Positions 21,470-32,149 of a DNA stretch of 64,000 bases are shown piece by piece; position 1 is the first letter of the stretch; the number at the start of each line of letters is the position of its first letter. The translations under genes were made by a program, and so were the position numbers. Source of the DNA: Liolophura sinensis (Eukaryota; Mollusca; Polyplacophora; Chitonida; Chitonidae); contig NC_088306.1 of the NCBI RefSeq assembly GCF_032854445.1, positions 1,242,501-1,306,500 on the forward strand, in the 5' to 3' direction. Under the pieces are notes generated by a model. It did no database searches, was not told the origin of the DNA, and saw only the letters and a program-made list of their open reading frames with translations.

Positions 21470-24145
21470 AAGGTTTCTAAAGGTGATGAATGAACGTATG
21501 AGCTAGTAAGACTTGAGAGAAATTGTTTAGCGTATAGATGTTAAGTATTTTCAGTGTCATAAAAAGAGATTCAGTGTGTTAAAGTCTTGGAGATAAAGTT
21601 ATCACTCTGACAGCTCGTTTTGGGGTTTAAAATGACGAGGAAATGTATTCCCACATAAAGCGTTAGCATAAGATTAAACAAGAAAAATAGTACACAATAA
21701 ATAATGTATTTTTATTGGCAACACTTTTGATATAATGTAGAATACCAATATTTCTGGATATCATTTTATTAATCTTATTTCCGTGTGATGTCCAAAGAGT
21801 TTGTTATTTAGAATAATACCAGGAAAATCATACTCATTGATCATTTCTTTATATTCAATGACAGACGATTTGCACATAATCAATCTTGAATATTACTTAG
21901 TTCATTGGTCATTCTATTTATTGCGTCGATTATATTATAAGCAGTAAGTTATATGTTTGTGCCATCTGTAAATAATATGACATTTAGAAGATCAGAAAAA
22001 CAAATTAAGTTATTTATATAGATTGGAAAAAGTAATGGGCCAATAATGGATCCCCGAGGGACACCGTATTTGACAAGGGAAGGGCTTGAAAGTAGATGGT
22101 AGGCTGACAAACTCTGACTACGGTATGATAAATAACTTTTAAACCAGTCATGCGATAAATTTCGGAAACAACAAAATACCATTGTCAGCTGTCTAAAAAT
22201 GTAACGACGCTGGATTTTTTTTTCCTCCTTAGCATGGACTATAGGCTTTCAAAAAGTGAACAGGCGGCATGTGTATGGTGGAATGACGTATGCTGTGAAT
22301 CCATACTGGGACGATGATATAATGATATGTTTATCGAGATGTTCTCTTATTTTCTTGGCAGCTAACCTCTCTAATGTTTTGTTGAAGGGTGGTAGGACCG
22401 ATATAATTTTCTTGTTACTCAAAATCGCAGGGTTTTAAAAATTGGTGTAATTTTGGCATGTTTCAGTGAGTCAGGAAAATGACCGCATTGAAGACAGGTT
22501 GCAATTGTGGGCCATTCTTGTTTGACACAAGCTGTAACACAGACATGCTGACATCGTCGATGCCTGGGGAGGATGACCAGTATGGTAGATTTCACGTTTG
22601 ATTCATAAACTGCCGTGAACTCAAAACTTGCTTGGGTAGGATGAGAATAATACGCTCATTTCTCGTTTGTCTAGGATTGTCAGCAATGGAATCAAGATAG
22701 GTGTTAAAATGTCTTACTTTTTCTGTGCTATCAGAATTTTGCTTGGCGTCAAGAGTAATTGACTAGGGTAATTTTTTTTTTTTTTTTTTTGGCGCCAAAG
22801 AATTTGGTTAAGAGTTTTCCTGGGGTCTTTGATGTCTTGATTTGCTTGGTTAAACTTCCTCTCTAAATACGCTTTACGACAGCGAGAGAGAAGTTTGTCC
22901 AATCTATTACTGTAATCTCTGTATTCTTTTTAAGGTTCATATCATCTGAACCAAGCTGATCTCGGTAAGGTTTGTATTTGTGATGCATGGATGTCAAGGT
23001 TCCGAATGTTACACAGGGTTTAATTATTCGTCTTCTTCGTAGAGAGGATGAAACGAGTGGAAAGCAGGAATCATAAATCAACCGAAAATTTTAGAAAATG
23101 TATTTAGGGCTTCTGAAGGTGATGACTAGCTTTGTACCTTTTCCCATCTAAGAGCAGCTATTAAATGTTTAAATTCACCTTTTCCATGTTTTGTTATCCT
23201 GCGAAACTAGATGTTACATACTTGGAGTGTTAAGCATCTCTTACCTGATAAGTGAATATTAAATTAAAGGAAAACGGTCGGTAATATCAGTGACTATTAA
23301 GCCAGAAAGGTAATGATCTTCATGAAAATTGGTAAATATATTGTCTATAAGAGTAGCTGGATGAAAACTTGCACGAGTTGGTTTTGTTATGCGAGGGAAA
23401 AAGTAATTACATTTAAGGTTTTTAAGGAACTCGCTCGATGGTGCATGACTTGGCATCTTAAATAAGTCAATATTAAAATCGCCAACTATTATATATTTTG
23501 TACCTCGTGGAATTATATTGCAGCTTAGATGTCATCTGTTCCTTGGACTGGCTCACATCTTTACCAGGAGGGCCATAAACTATGACAGTTACATATTTTG
23601 TGTTATTATGTACAATTTGAGCGAAAAGGGATTCAGGATCACTTATTTCCACTTCGTGTGACAAGCCTTGTCTTACTTTGCCAGACTTAACGTCATCAAT
23701 CACGTATAGAATACCTCCACCAGCAGGTTTCTGAGATCGAGAAAAACTGTAGGTAGTGTAATCGGGAATATTTCCACTTCGTGTGACAAGCCTTGTCTTA
23801 CTTTGCCAGACTTAACGTCATCAATCACGTATAGAATACCTCCACCACCAGGTTTCTGAGATCGAGAAAAACTGTAGGTAGTGTAACCGGGAATATTTCC
23901 ACTTGGTGTGACAAGCCTTGTCTTACTTTGCCAGACTTAACGTCATCAATCACGTATAGAATACCTCCACCACCAGGTTTCTGAGATCGAGAAAAACTGT
24001 AGGTAGTGTAACCGGGAATATTTCCACTTGGTGTGACAAGCCTTGTCTTACTTTGCCAGACTTAACGTCATCAATCACGTATAGAATACCTCCACCACCA
24101 GGTTTCTGAGATGGAGAAAAACTGTAGGTAGTGTAACCGGGAATA
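21470..24145 (-). mobile_element. Degraded non-LTR retrotransposon (EEP endonuclease + reverse transcriptase)
   Basis: Read on the minus strand from 24,145 down, the order is: endonuclease start (DYTTYSFSRSQ, GGGILYVIDD), middle (YVTVIVYGPPGKD), endonuclease end (TLIDNIFTNF, GLIVTDITDRFPLI), a linker (RKTLNQILWRQK), and the reverse-transcriptase core (GVPRGSIIGPLLFPIYINNL, with ILFTDGTN where FADDTN is usual). Further remnants (RMTNELSNIQ, ANRLSLNIKK) run to about 21,610. This order and these motifs fit the Jockey/CR1-like group. The frames are broken by stops, shifts and a 20-base A run on this strand near 22,780, so it is not active. The catalytic Asp-Asp is changed to Thr-Asp. Confidence 0.85.
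23646..24145. repeat. Four tandem 125-bp copies inside the retrotransposon endonuclease
   Basis: TTTCCACTTSGTGTGACAAG starts at 23646, 23771, 23896 and 24021. The four copies are nearly identical. Each encodes, on the minus strand, the same endonuclease piece (SFSRSQKP...GGGILYVIDDVKSGK). Because 125 is not a multiple of three, each extra copy shifts the frame. Confidence 0.92.
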
Positions 24146-24344
24146 TGACACGGGTGATCAGTGGAAGGAGATAACCAACTTTAAGTGAAACCTACAACAG
24201 TGAACTGATGGTTGAGACTGTACAGCAATACAGTTATTTCATCAAAGTTAAACTACGCTATTCAGCTTTTAACCATATTAGCGATGTTTTATACACGAAG
24301 ACTTTCCCCATGACATCCGCACGGTAGTCTGCCAGCAATACATT

Positions 24345-24521
24345 TACATTTATTTATTTGAGTGCTATTTTGCGCCGTACCCGAGAATATTTCACTTAAG
24401 CGTCGGCAACCGTCCGCAGGTTGCTGACAGACCTTCCCTTATTCGGGGTGAACTTAATTTCACGGCGATCGCATTGGCGAGAGGCTCCGGAGTCAGTGTG
24501 TTGCACTAGCACGCTAACCAA
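24345..24521 (-). mobile_element. SINE family A with internal deletion, minus strand
   Basis: Tail ATTTATTTATTTGAGTGCTA, then CGAGAATATTTCACTTAAGC, CCGTCCGCAGGTTGCTGACA and the tRNA-like head ending GCACTAGCACGCTAACC. The central part is missing. Confidence 0.75.
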
Positions 24522-24574
24522 AAACTCTTAGTCCTACATTTTTAATTTCATGAAACATTTTCTTCTATCACATC

Positions 24575-24760
24575 TGCCCTGACTCGATTGCTCAGTTGAA
24601 TTGTTCTAGCCACTACTGAAGGATCCTGATAACTAAAGGGTCGCAGGTTCGAATCTAGCTCTCATTGCTTCAGCTGCAGCTTTTCTCAGAAGGCCTCTCC
24701 TGAACCTTTTGAATGATTCGTGTTCCACAAACCTGACCGTTATATAATAAGTAAAAAAAG
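24575..24760 (+). mobile_element. tRNA-like SINE relic (family D)
   Basis: A B box GGTTCGAATCT with an A-box-like TGCTCAGTTGAA upstream is followed by AACCTGACCGTTATATAATA. A relative with TCGCAGACTCGAATCTAGG lies near 39180. There is no clean acceptor stem, so it is not a working tRNA gene. Confidence 0.45.
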
Positions 24761-25104
24761 TGCCGTTTTCTTTTTAAGACATAAAGTTTATCAGGCGGGT
24801 TGTTGGACTAGGGGGAATATCCCATACCATTAACTCTGAATACTGTATTTCTTTCACACATTTTGTAATCAGGCAGGTTATGCGCTGCCAACCTTTTTCA
24901 ATGATTATCAAACATGTGTTTGGATCAGAACACCCAACGTTCGTCTCAGTTCTGTCGGCACAAGTTGCCGTAACTTCTTCGTCCTGTATCGTAATCGCCA
25001 TTCAAATACTGCAAATTACTGCTCTTAGACTTTTTAGTTTAGTTAGACGTTTAGTCGTAGAGTTTAATTTTGACTAATTTGATTATCACGTGAATGTCAC
25101 CACA

Positions 25105-25721
25105 GCTTCTCTATGTACAAATGTTGCTACCATATGGTCATTGTTGATTATCTGTCTGATTACCTTCTCTATGTGCAAATGTTGCTACCATATAGCCACT
25201 GTTGGTTATCTGTCTGATTACCTTCTCTATGTGCAAATGTTGCTACCATATAGTCATTGTTGATTATCTGTCTGATTACCTTGTCTATGTGCAAATGTTG
25301 CTACCATATAGTCATTGTTGATTATCTGTCTGATTACCTTGTCTATGTGAAAATGTTGCTACCATATAGCCACTGTTGATTATCTGCCTGATTACCTTGT
25401 CTATGTACAAATGTTGCTACCATATAGCCACTGTTGATTATCTGCCTGATTACCTTCCCTATGTACAAATGTTGCTACCATATAGCCACTGTTGATTATC
25501 TGCCTGATTACCTTCCCTATGTACAAATGTTGCTACCATATAGCCACTGTTGATTATCTGCCTGATTACCTTCCCTATGTACAAATGTTGCTACCATATA
25601 GTCATTGTTGATTATCTGTCTGATTACCTTGTCTATGTGCAAATGTTGCTACCATATAGCCATTGTTGTTTATCTGCCTGATTACCTTCCCTATGTACAA
25701 ATGTTGCTACAATATACATAG
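25105..25721. repeat. 58-bp minisatellite
   Basis: About 10.6 units of 58 bases share CTATGTGCAAATGTTGCTAC, CATATAGYCAYTGTTG and TTATCTGYCTGATTACCTT. Unit variants alternate (GTGC/GTAC, GTCATT/GCCACT) in blocks, as expected from unequal exchange. Confidence 0.94.
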
Positions 25722-25852
25722 TTATTGTTGCCCAATATTGCTTCCATTAACACCGGTTGTAGAAATATAGTGCGCGACACAGTCTCATTCCTCATTGGTT
25801 TCCATAACTACCATGAAAATCACTTTTCGCACACGCTCAGTCTAAAAACACA

Positions 25853-26200
25853 ACTAATGGTCTAATGGTTAGAGCGTCCGTCTCGAAATCGAGAGAACCG
25901 GAATCGAACCTGAGTCGGGTTATACCAAAGGCTTATAAAAAAAAGTAGTACTTGTGGCTTCCTCGATTGGTGCTCAGCACTAAGAAATTAGACCCAGGAA
26001 ACCCAGTATAATGTGACTTGTTGAGGTGTCAGGTCTGGTGTCTACGGCATGATGCTTCAGTGGTGGCAGCACTTTGGCGGCATGCACTCCCCATGACACA
26101 AGAAGATACAATGTAAGTATACACACCTTATGACTCCTCGTCGTCATATGACTAAAAAATTGTTCAGGTCAGCATAAGACCTCAAGCATACATACATAAA
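25853..26200 (+). mobile_element. SINE family B, near full length
   Basis: The head TGGTCTAATGGTTAGAGCGT with CTCGAAATCGAGAG resembles a tRNA anticodon arm. A B-box-like GGAATCGAACCTG follows, then the family B body (GGTGTCAGGTCTGGTGTCTA, GCAGCACTTTGGCGGCATG) and CGTCGTCATATGACTAAAAA. It is the best-preserved head of this family here. It is not a tRNA gene, because it continues straight into the SINE body. Confidence 0.85.
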
Positions 26201-26769
26201 CACACAACACGACCACATAAGCTTCCTTCTCAAATAGTGCTATTAGAATATCATGTCTTATGCCCAAAAACAAGTTAATTTTCACATATCTCGCAATTCT
26301 TACACTCACAAGAAACAATGTTTCTCCGTAATACTATTTTCTGAAAAAAAAAGGAAAAACAAACACAAACATCTTCCATGCAGTATTTTTTGATTTTGTC
26401 ACGTTGTCATGGATATTCTCCGGCTTCCAGGCAACTGTTCATCACGTGAGGTGACTTTCTTTATAAATATCATTGCTGTGTACAGCTGTTGCTCCCACAG
26501 TATCCTTGTTGTTCGAACTATTGCTTATTGGACGCACACACCCTTTGTAAAAATATAATAATGATAAATTACAGCACTGGTGGTTTCTTTTCAATGGCCG
26601 CTAACACTGTTGTTACGTTATCACGCTTATCACATTTTGAGTCGTGTGATTATCACAATTTCACACCTGCAAAAAGGGCCAGTTATCTGAAAAATCGGGC
26701 GCATTTGCTTCTCTCCAGCTATAATATGTTAGTTACAGTTGCCATAAGAAGTACCACATGACGTCTGTT

Positions 26770-27115
26770 GTGCTCTCATGTGATTCTCACGGTTGCCAAG
26801 AATGTCAGAAATCCCACAACAGATGTTTTATGTGACAGCCCTATCTGATTCTCACAGTTGTCACGGATATTGCAGGAGCCCAACACCTGTTGCCGCTCAG
26901 GTGATGCTTCTGTCGGATTCTCACAGTTATCACGGATATTGTCAAGAGCTCAACAACTGTTGCTACTCATTCGATGCTCTTATACTTGATTCTCACAGTT
27001 GCCACAAATACTGTTGTTAGGTGTTAAACAACTGTTGCCACTCATAGGTTGCTCCTATCTGATTCTTACAGTTGCCACGAAAGTTGCCAAGAGTCCCACA
27101 ACAGTTGCCAGAATT
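26770..27115. repeat. Degenerate ~70-bp tandem repeat
   Basis: Five diverged units begin with GATTCTCACAGTTGYCACGG at about 26782, 26847, 26916, 26988 and 27061. Each also holds CAACA-CTGTTGCCRCTCA. Spacing is 65-73 bases. It is older than the other arrays. Nothing coding is seen in 26,200-27,200. Confidence 0.75.
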
Positions 27116-27206
27116 GTCAACGCCCGGAAGGCATATGATTCTGGCTTACTTCTGAAGGCATGTAACACACCCACCTAAAAACAACAAAAAAGAGAACATA
27201 GGAATT

Positions 27207-27363
27207 ATTTATTTATTTATTTATTTGATTGGTGTTTTACGCCGTACTCAAGAATATTTCACTTATATGGTGGGTGGAAACCGGGCACAGCCCGGGGAAA
27301 ACCCACGGCCATCCGCAGGTTGCTGGCAGACCTTCCCACGTACGGCCGGAGAGGAAGCCAGCA
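27207..27363 (-). mobile_element. SINE family A, minus strand, head missing
   Basis: Tail ATTTATTTATTTATTTGATT, then GCCGTACTCAAGAATATTTC, CATCCGCAGGTTGCTGGCAG and CGTACGGCCGGAGAGGAAGC. The tRNA-like head and a short central segment are absent. Confidence 0.85.
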
Positions 27364-27533
27364 ACATACGAATTAAGCGGTTTATGTAACAGCCCTCAGA
27401 TCGAGCGACGCTATGTTCAACGAGGACATAAATAATTGTGTAATATAACCATATATACATTTTTTAAAATTTCTTCACATCACTAGAACATCTGTTGACT
27501 AATGAAATAATATAATTATAACAGAGACGTTAA

Positions 27534-27694
27534 AGGCCACGGTAAGTGGGAAGGTCTGCCAGCAACCTGCTGATGGTCGTGGGTTTCCCCCGGGCTTTGA
27601 CCAGTTTCCTCCCACCATAATGCTGGCCTCCGTAACGTATAAGTGAAACATTCCTGAGTACGGCATAAAACACCAATCAAATAAATAAATAAAT
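27534..27694 (+). mobile_element. SINE family A, 5'-truncated, beside the BOK splice donor
   Basis: Runs from GTAAGTGGGAAGGTCTGCCA through CCTCCCACCATAATGCTGGC to the ATCAAATAAATAAATAAATC tail. The tail ends about 30 bases from the splice donor of the BOK exon on the other strand, so it lies in that intron in antisense orientation. It faces the copy at 27207-27363 tail-outward, forming an inverted pair. Confidence 0.85.
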
Positions 27695-27723
27695 CAATCA
27701 AACACCACGTGACATAAACGCAC

Positions 27724-28287
27724 CCATCCTCGCTGAGAAATCACCCAGTCCGTCAAGTAAGCCGACACGAAATGTCCAATGCTGTCCACGATGACCTCGA
27801 CAAACTCAGGATGACCTTGCTGTACACACTCCACAGCGAACTGACCAGCGAGCGCGAACATGGATATCACTTTGGCCCAAGTTATCTCCCCTTCCCCCAG
27901 CAACTGTTCCAGCACTTGTGTGAGGGTTTTGTCCACCAAGGTGGCGCTGTTCATGGTCATGTTCAACTTCCGGGACAAGTCTCGGTACACCTTGGGGTGG
28001 AGTTTCACGAGCTCCTGACCCACGGCGATCACCGTTAGTGACACGTGCGACTTTTCAGCGCAGTTTAACTTCACTTTTGAGCTCAGGATGCCAGCCGCTT
28101 TCAGCTTTTCGTGGATAAAATCCTGACAGATCACTTTGGACTGCTCCACGATTTCGTCCGGTGTGGTGGTTTGTCTGGATGCCATGTCCAACGCCGGAAA
28201 TGAGGATTCCAACTGGGACATTTGTTTGTGCCAGTATTTTAGCCTGGTCCGTAAGGAAGGCGACCGTAGCCTGTCTGAGTGGCCCAT
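27724..28287 (-). CDS. BOK: BOK-like Bcl-2 family protein, large coding exon (C-terminal exon not found)
   Basis: An uninterrupted 188-codon frame runs from ATG at 28285-28287 (A at -3, G at +4) to a donor (GGATGG then GTGCGT) in phase 0. A BH3-like segment VIAVGQELVKLHPKVYRDLS aligns with the BOK BH3 (human: RLGDELEMIRPSVYRNVA), with Gln where Asp is usual. BH1 is EITWAKVISMFALAGQFAVE (human GITWGKVVSLYAVAAGLAVD), and BH2 starts DWVISQRGW. Many Bcl-2 genes have an intron just after this Trp, so reading on to the stop at 27,694 is intron. The missing last exon should carry the rest of BH2 and the membrane anchor. BOK proteins promote apoptosis at ER and mitochondrial membranes and bind IP3 receptors. 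A shorter start at 28184 (MASRQTTTPDEIVEQ) is possible. Confidence 0.9.
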
Positions 28288-28768
28288 GCTGGCACAGTTA
28301 ATCCTTTAGATTTATGCGTAACCCTGGTGATGAGATGCGTAACCTTACTTGGAGTAAACCGACTGGTCCATCCTGATCCTTTTAATCGTTCAGAATTTTG
28401 TGTAATTCTGTGCTGTCGGTAATGGGGGTGTAGCCTTACTTAGCACAATGGACGAGGACGTCTGGAATAACAAACAAACCCAAATATACACAATTACACT
28501 AATTATACGTGTAGTAGACAAGAGAGAAGAGCGTCAGTATTAGGCCTATTTAAGACCATGACTTTTCTGCATTTCTAATACATGTATGTAAGTGGGCACT
28601 GGGATAGTCATGCTATTGTAAGAAGGAAATAATGTAATGTAAAAGACTAGAGCACAAATGGTACAACAAGAGCAGCAAGACAGTATGAAACCCGGCCTCT
28701 TGTTAATTTACATGTACCTCAGGACGGCGTTTTGGAACGCCAAAATAAATTCCAAAAGTCACGCCAGA

Positions 28769-29026
28769 TTTATTTATGTATTTATCTGCTTGGTGCTTTA
28801 CGCCGTACTGAAAAATATTTCACTTATACGAAGGCGGCCAGCATTATAATGGGAGGAAAGCAAGCGCAGCCCGGGGAAACCCACGACCATCAGCAGGTTG
28901 CTGCAAGACCTTCCATCGTACGGCCGGAGAGGAAGCCAGCATGAGCTGGACTTGAACTCACAGCGACCGCATTGGGGAGAGGCTCCTGAGTCAATTCGCC
29001 GCGCTAGCGCGCTAAACAACCTACCC
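28769..29026 (-). mobile_element. SINE family A, full length, minus strand
   Basis: Tail TTTATTTATGTATTTATCTG, body with CAGCCCGGGGAAACCCACGA and CGGCCGGAGAGGAAGCCAGC, head reading GAGCTGGACTTGAACTCACA then GCGCTAGCGCGCTAAACAAC. No clear target-site duplication is visible. Confidence 0.88.
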
Positions 29027-29672
29027 ACGGAAGCAAGCAAATAAACCACATACTGCACGCACTCTGTACATCGTATTCTTTGGGTCGATTAATACCCTAG
29101 AAAGGCAAATATACATACTTGAACTAGTGTATATCGTTCAAAGATTTTATTTGGAACTGGTAGTTGGCCTTAAGGGAGTGAGCGAGTTAGTAATAACACA
29201 AAGACCAACCTCAAAAACGTGTGTGTACAAATCAGATGCATCTCTGCAAATAACTGTATTCCTTGTATCACGCGAATATATGCTTAGGGGTTTCTGTGCC
29301 AAACAACTTAAATGTTTGTGATTTCGCTCTACAAGAGGTCAGTGTATACACACAGACTGTACTGCTGTACATGTGCCTTTCAAATATCAAGAGTTGAGCC
29401 TGTGGCGCAGATGAGTGTGTTATGACTAAAACTCTGCACATAAATGTTTTATTTAAGTAGCTATGTAGGGTACATGTGCATTTTGTGTTTATTCAGCGAC
29501 CAATTTTATTGGTAGTATTGTTATCTGCCTATAGGGAATTGACCTTGCGATTAGTGACCCGGAACGTCCATTTCGGTTGAAGGTGGGTATACGAATGTCC
29601 GTTGTAAGGTATAAATCCTTGTTAAAATTGCAAAATACCAGTCGTATTATGTTTATATATTTATTTATTTAT

Positions 29673-29832
29673 TTGATTGGTGTATTTATAGGTTATTGAA
29701 TGAAAACGTGCTGATACAAGCTCGTTCCCGCTGCGGCGTCACGCAAGCTCGTTCCCGCTTCGGCGTCACGCAACAATAGAACGAGTCCACATCAGCCCCA
29801 ATTCATTCAATAATCTATTTATTACACACCAA
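29673..29832. mobile_element. Foldback/MITE element with nested direct repeat
   Basis: The left arm GGTTATTGAATGAA (29691 on) and the right arm TTCATTCAATAATC (29802 on) are inverted copies. The match extends outward to TTGGTGT on the left and ACACCAA on the right, with a small indel. Inside are two copies of CAAGCTCGTTCCCGCT-CGGCGTCACG (29718-29772), a CpG-rich core unlike the AT-rich arms. Nothing coding is seen between 29,030 and 30,440. Confidence 0.6.
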
Positions 29833-30439
29833 ACATCCATCACTTCACTGGGTAGCAAAATTTATGCGTAAAAAATGAAAATTTGGCACAAAAATGTAAG
29901 GTACTGGGACTGTAGTATTATATTTTACTGAATGGCACAAGAATCTGTACAGGGTGACATGACGCTGCGTCAATGAATGATGTAACGTCACGTTGCCAAA
30001 GCCGACGTGCAATATGAATGTTGCTAGTGCCGACGTGGAATACGAAAAATGTGCGGCACGATCGTCACAACGTCACAGATTGGCAAATGTGGAACGTGCA
30101 TAATAATCGCAGGCTAATGGCGGATCTTCCCACGCAGTCGTATTGTACACGACTCCATGGGCCTACCAGAGTACAGCATGCCTTATGCTCTCACGCATGC
30201 GCCAAGTGTTTTTGTTCAGGATCTTCAGAAATCTTTGCGTATGTACTGCCTTCGAGAGATAAATGCTAACGGTCCTTAAAGGCACGTCTTTACATGTTTA
30301 ATGAAAACAATGGATTTCCAGTCCTTTGGGTAGCTTGCTTATACATACACGTAGGGTTGTGGGGCAAGCGTGTTTACAGGGTTTAGGGGATGTTTGCTTA
30401 TATACAATCTTATGAAATAAGAATTTTGAGGATGTACAT

Positions 30440-31195
30440 GTACCTGCTTACGCCCCATGTTTGAGCTCATATATGTTTACGTCTCATGTATAAGGTGTGT
30501 TTACGTCCCATGTACAGTTGGTAGAGCGTCCATTTCGGGAGCGGTAGATCCGGGATCAATCCTGGGTCGAGTCATACCTAAGACTTTAAAAGAGGAAGTT
30601 GTAACTTCTTCGCTTGGGGATCAGCATGAAGGAGAGAATGCAACGACTGGTTGACCTGTATCAGTATAATGGCTCGGGTGGGGCGTATTGCTTGCCTTCG
30701 GTAAGTCGTCTCAGTGAAGCAGCGCTAGATAAAACAGCGGTGGAAATCTGTCCTGCTATCAGGAGGCACATTACATACACTCTAAGGATTCCTTCGTCGT
30801 CATATGACTGAAAAATTGCTGATTACGACGATAAACCCCAAGCACTCACTCTCTCTATACGCCCATATATGTGTTTACGCCCCATGTATAAGCCCATATA
30901 TGTGTTTACGCCCCATGTATCAGCCCATATATGTGTTTACGCCCCATGTATCAGCCTATATATTTGTTTACGCCCCATCTATAAGTCCATGTCTTTACGT
31001 CCCATGTATAAGCCGATATATGTGTTTACGCCCCATGTATATGTCTATATTTGAGCTTACGTCCCATGTATAAAGCCCATATATGTCTTTACGCCCCATG
31101 TATAAGCCTATATATGTGTTTACGTTCCATGTATAAACCCATATAAGTATTTACGTTCACTGTATAAACCGATATATGTGGTTACGCCCAATGGG
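30440..31195. repeat. 31-bp satellite array split by a SINE
   Basis: Units of about 31 bases (GTGTTTACGCCCCATGTATAAGCCCATATAT) occupy 30862-31195, about ten copies. Two to three more lie at 30440-30512, before the SINE family B copy at 30513-30846. The SINE therefore sits inside the array, or the array grew on both sides of it. Confidence 0.85.
30513..30846 (+). mobile_element. SINE family B, variant head, inside the 31-bp array
   Basis: Head CAGTTGGTAGAGCGTCCATT with GTAGATCCGGGATCAATCC, then TCAGCATGAAGGAGAG, GCAACGACTGGTTGACCTGT and the 3' block CGTCGTCATATGACTGAAAA. The head matches the copy at 62222 and differs from the GGTGGCCTAATGGTT heads elsewhere, so two subfamilies are present. 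Confidence 0.82.
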
Positions 31196-31277
31196 TCGTA
31201 GTTGACTGAACAGTGTGTGAAAAAATATTTGGCTACGTCATAATCTTGGCTGCTAAACCTCTGGTCAGAGTGACCGC

Positions 31278-31586
31278 TTAGGTGGCCTAATGGTTAAAGC
31301 GTCCATTTCGAAGATCTAGCATCAAACCCGGGTCGGGTCATGCCAAACTTTTAAAATAATACATGTTGCTGCCTCGATTGGCACTCAGAACTGAGAAGTT
31401 TATATAATAGAGCAACGATACAGGACTGGCTGACCTGGTGACAGTATTATGTGATTAGGTATGATGCTTCAGTAGAGGCAGCACTTTGGCGGCATGGACT
31501 CGCCCTGCCATAAAAGGACACAGTTTACGTACACACATTTAAGGAATTTTCGAATCGTTAAGTGCGATGTAAAACCCCAAGCATAT
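31278..31586 (+). mobile_element. SINE family B ending in a foldback
   Basis: Head GGTGGCCTAATGGTTAAAGC, B-box-like CATCAAACCCGGGTCGGGTC and body GCAGCACTTTGGCGGCATGG. The 3' block at 31545-31577 is followed by its own inverted copy at 31587-31619. Confidence 0.82.
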
Positions 31587-31619
31587 GGGTTTTACATCGC
31601 ACTTAACAATTCGAAAATT
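31545..31619. repeat. 33-bp near-perfect hairpin at a SINE 3' end
   Basis: Arms 31545-31577 and 31587-31619 are reverse complements at 32 of 33 positions, around the 9-base loop CAAGCATAT. The left arm is the normal family B 3' block (AAGTGCGATGTAAAACCC). The right arm is an inverted extra copy. Confidence 0.92.
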
Positions 31620-32149
31620 TAAATTTCATAATTAAATAGAACATTAGAACATTAAATTCATAATCCAGTACAGCTATCATTTCTCATCTAGGTATTTCTC
31701 AGCCTTCTGGCCAGTGTACTCGGATTACAACGGCTTCATTAAATGTTGCATGAATGCATGCCCTCTGTGCGTCATCGGCATGACTCGAGTGACTCGAGTG
31801 GACCAACGCAAACATCGAAACGCCCAAAAGTGAGCCATGGCGGTTCCTGAATTCAATTAATAACATGCAGATATATACACGAATGTCAAATACGATCGCC
31901 ATGAATACTAGAAGTATCTAAATGATACGACGCATTATAATTATCATCGAGTATATCTGGCAGAAGTCTGAGACAAAATCGATTACGAACCTTGGGGATC
32001 CGAGTTGAGTTATTATGCATGTACCTATGCTCAGTATAAACCCTGATATCATCGATTCTTATGGGTGAGGCAGTAAATATAATTTCACACAACCGTGTTT
32101 CTATTTATTTAACAGTTTTATCATTTGTACGCTAAAGCGCATTTTATGA

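Noticed and set aside
23646-25721. CRISPR-like repeat/spacer arrangement
   Set aside because: The repeats are direct tandem units without unique spacers, in an animal genome.
25858-25925. tRNA gene
   Set aside because: The tRNA-like part continues into the SINE family B body, and the stems are incomplete.
27694-27723. BOK frame continuing to the stop at 27694
   Set aside because: A donor splice site lies at the conserved intron position after the BH2 Trp, the read-through residues do not match BOK, and it would lack a membrane anchor.
30804-31073. Repetitive plus-strand peptides with VFTPHVSAHICVYAP-like motifs
   Set aside because: Translation of the 31-bp array with no start context or splice support.
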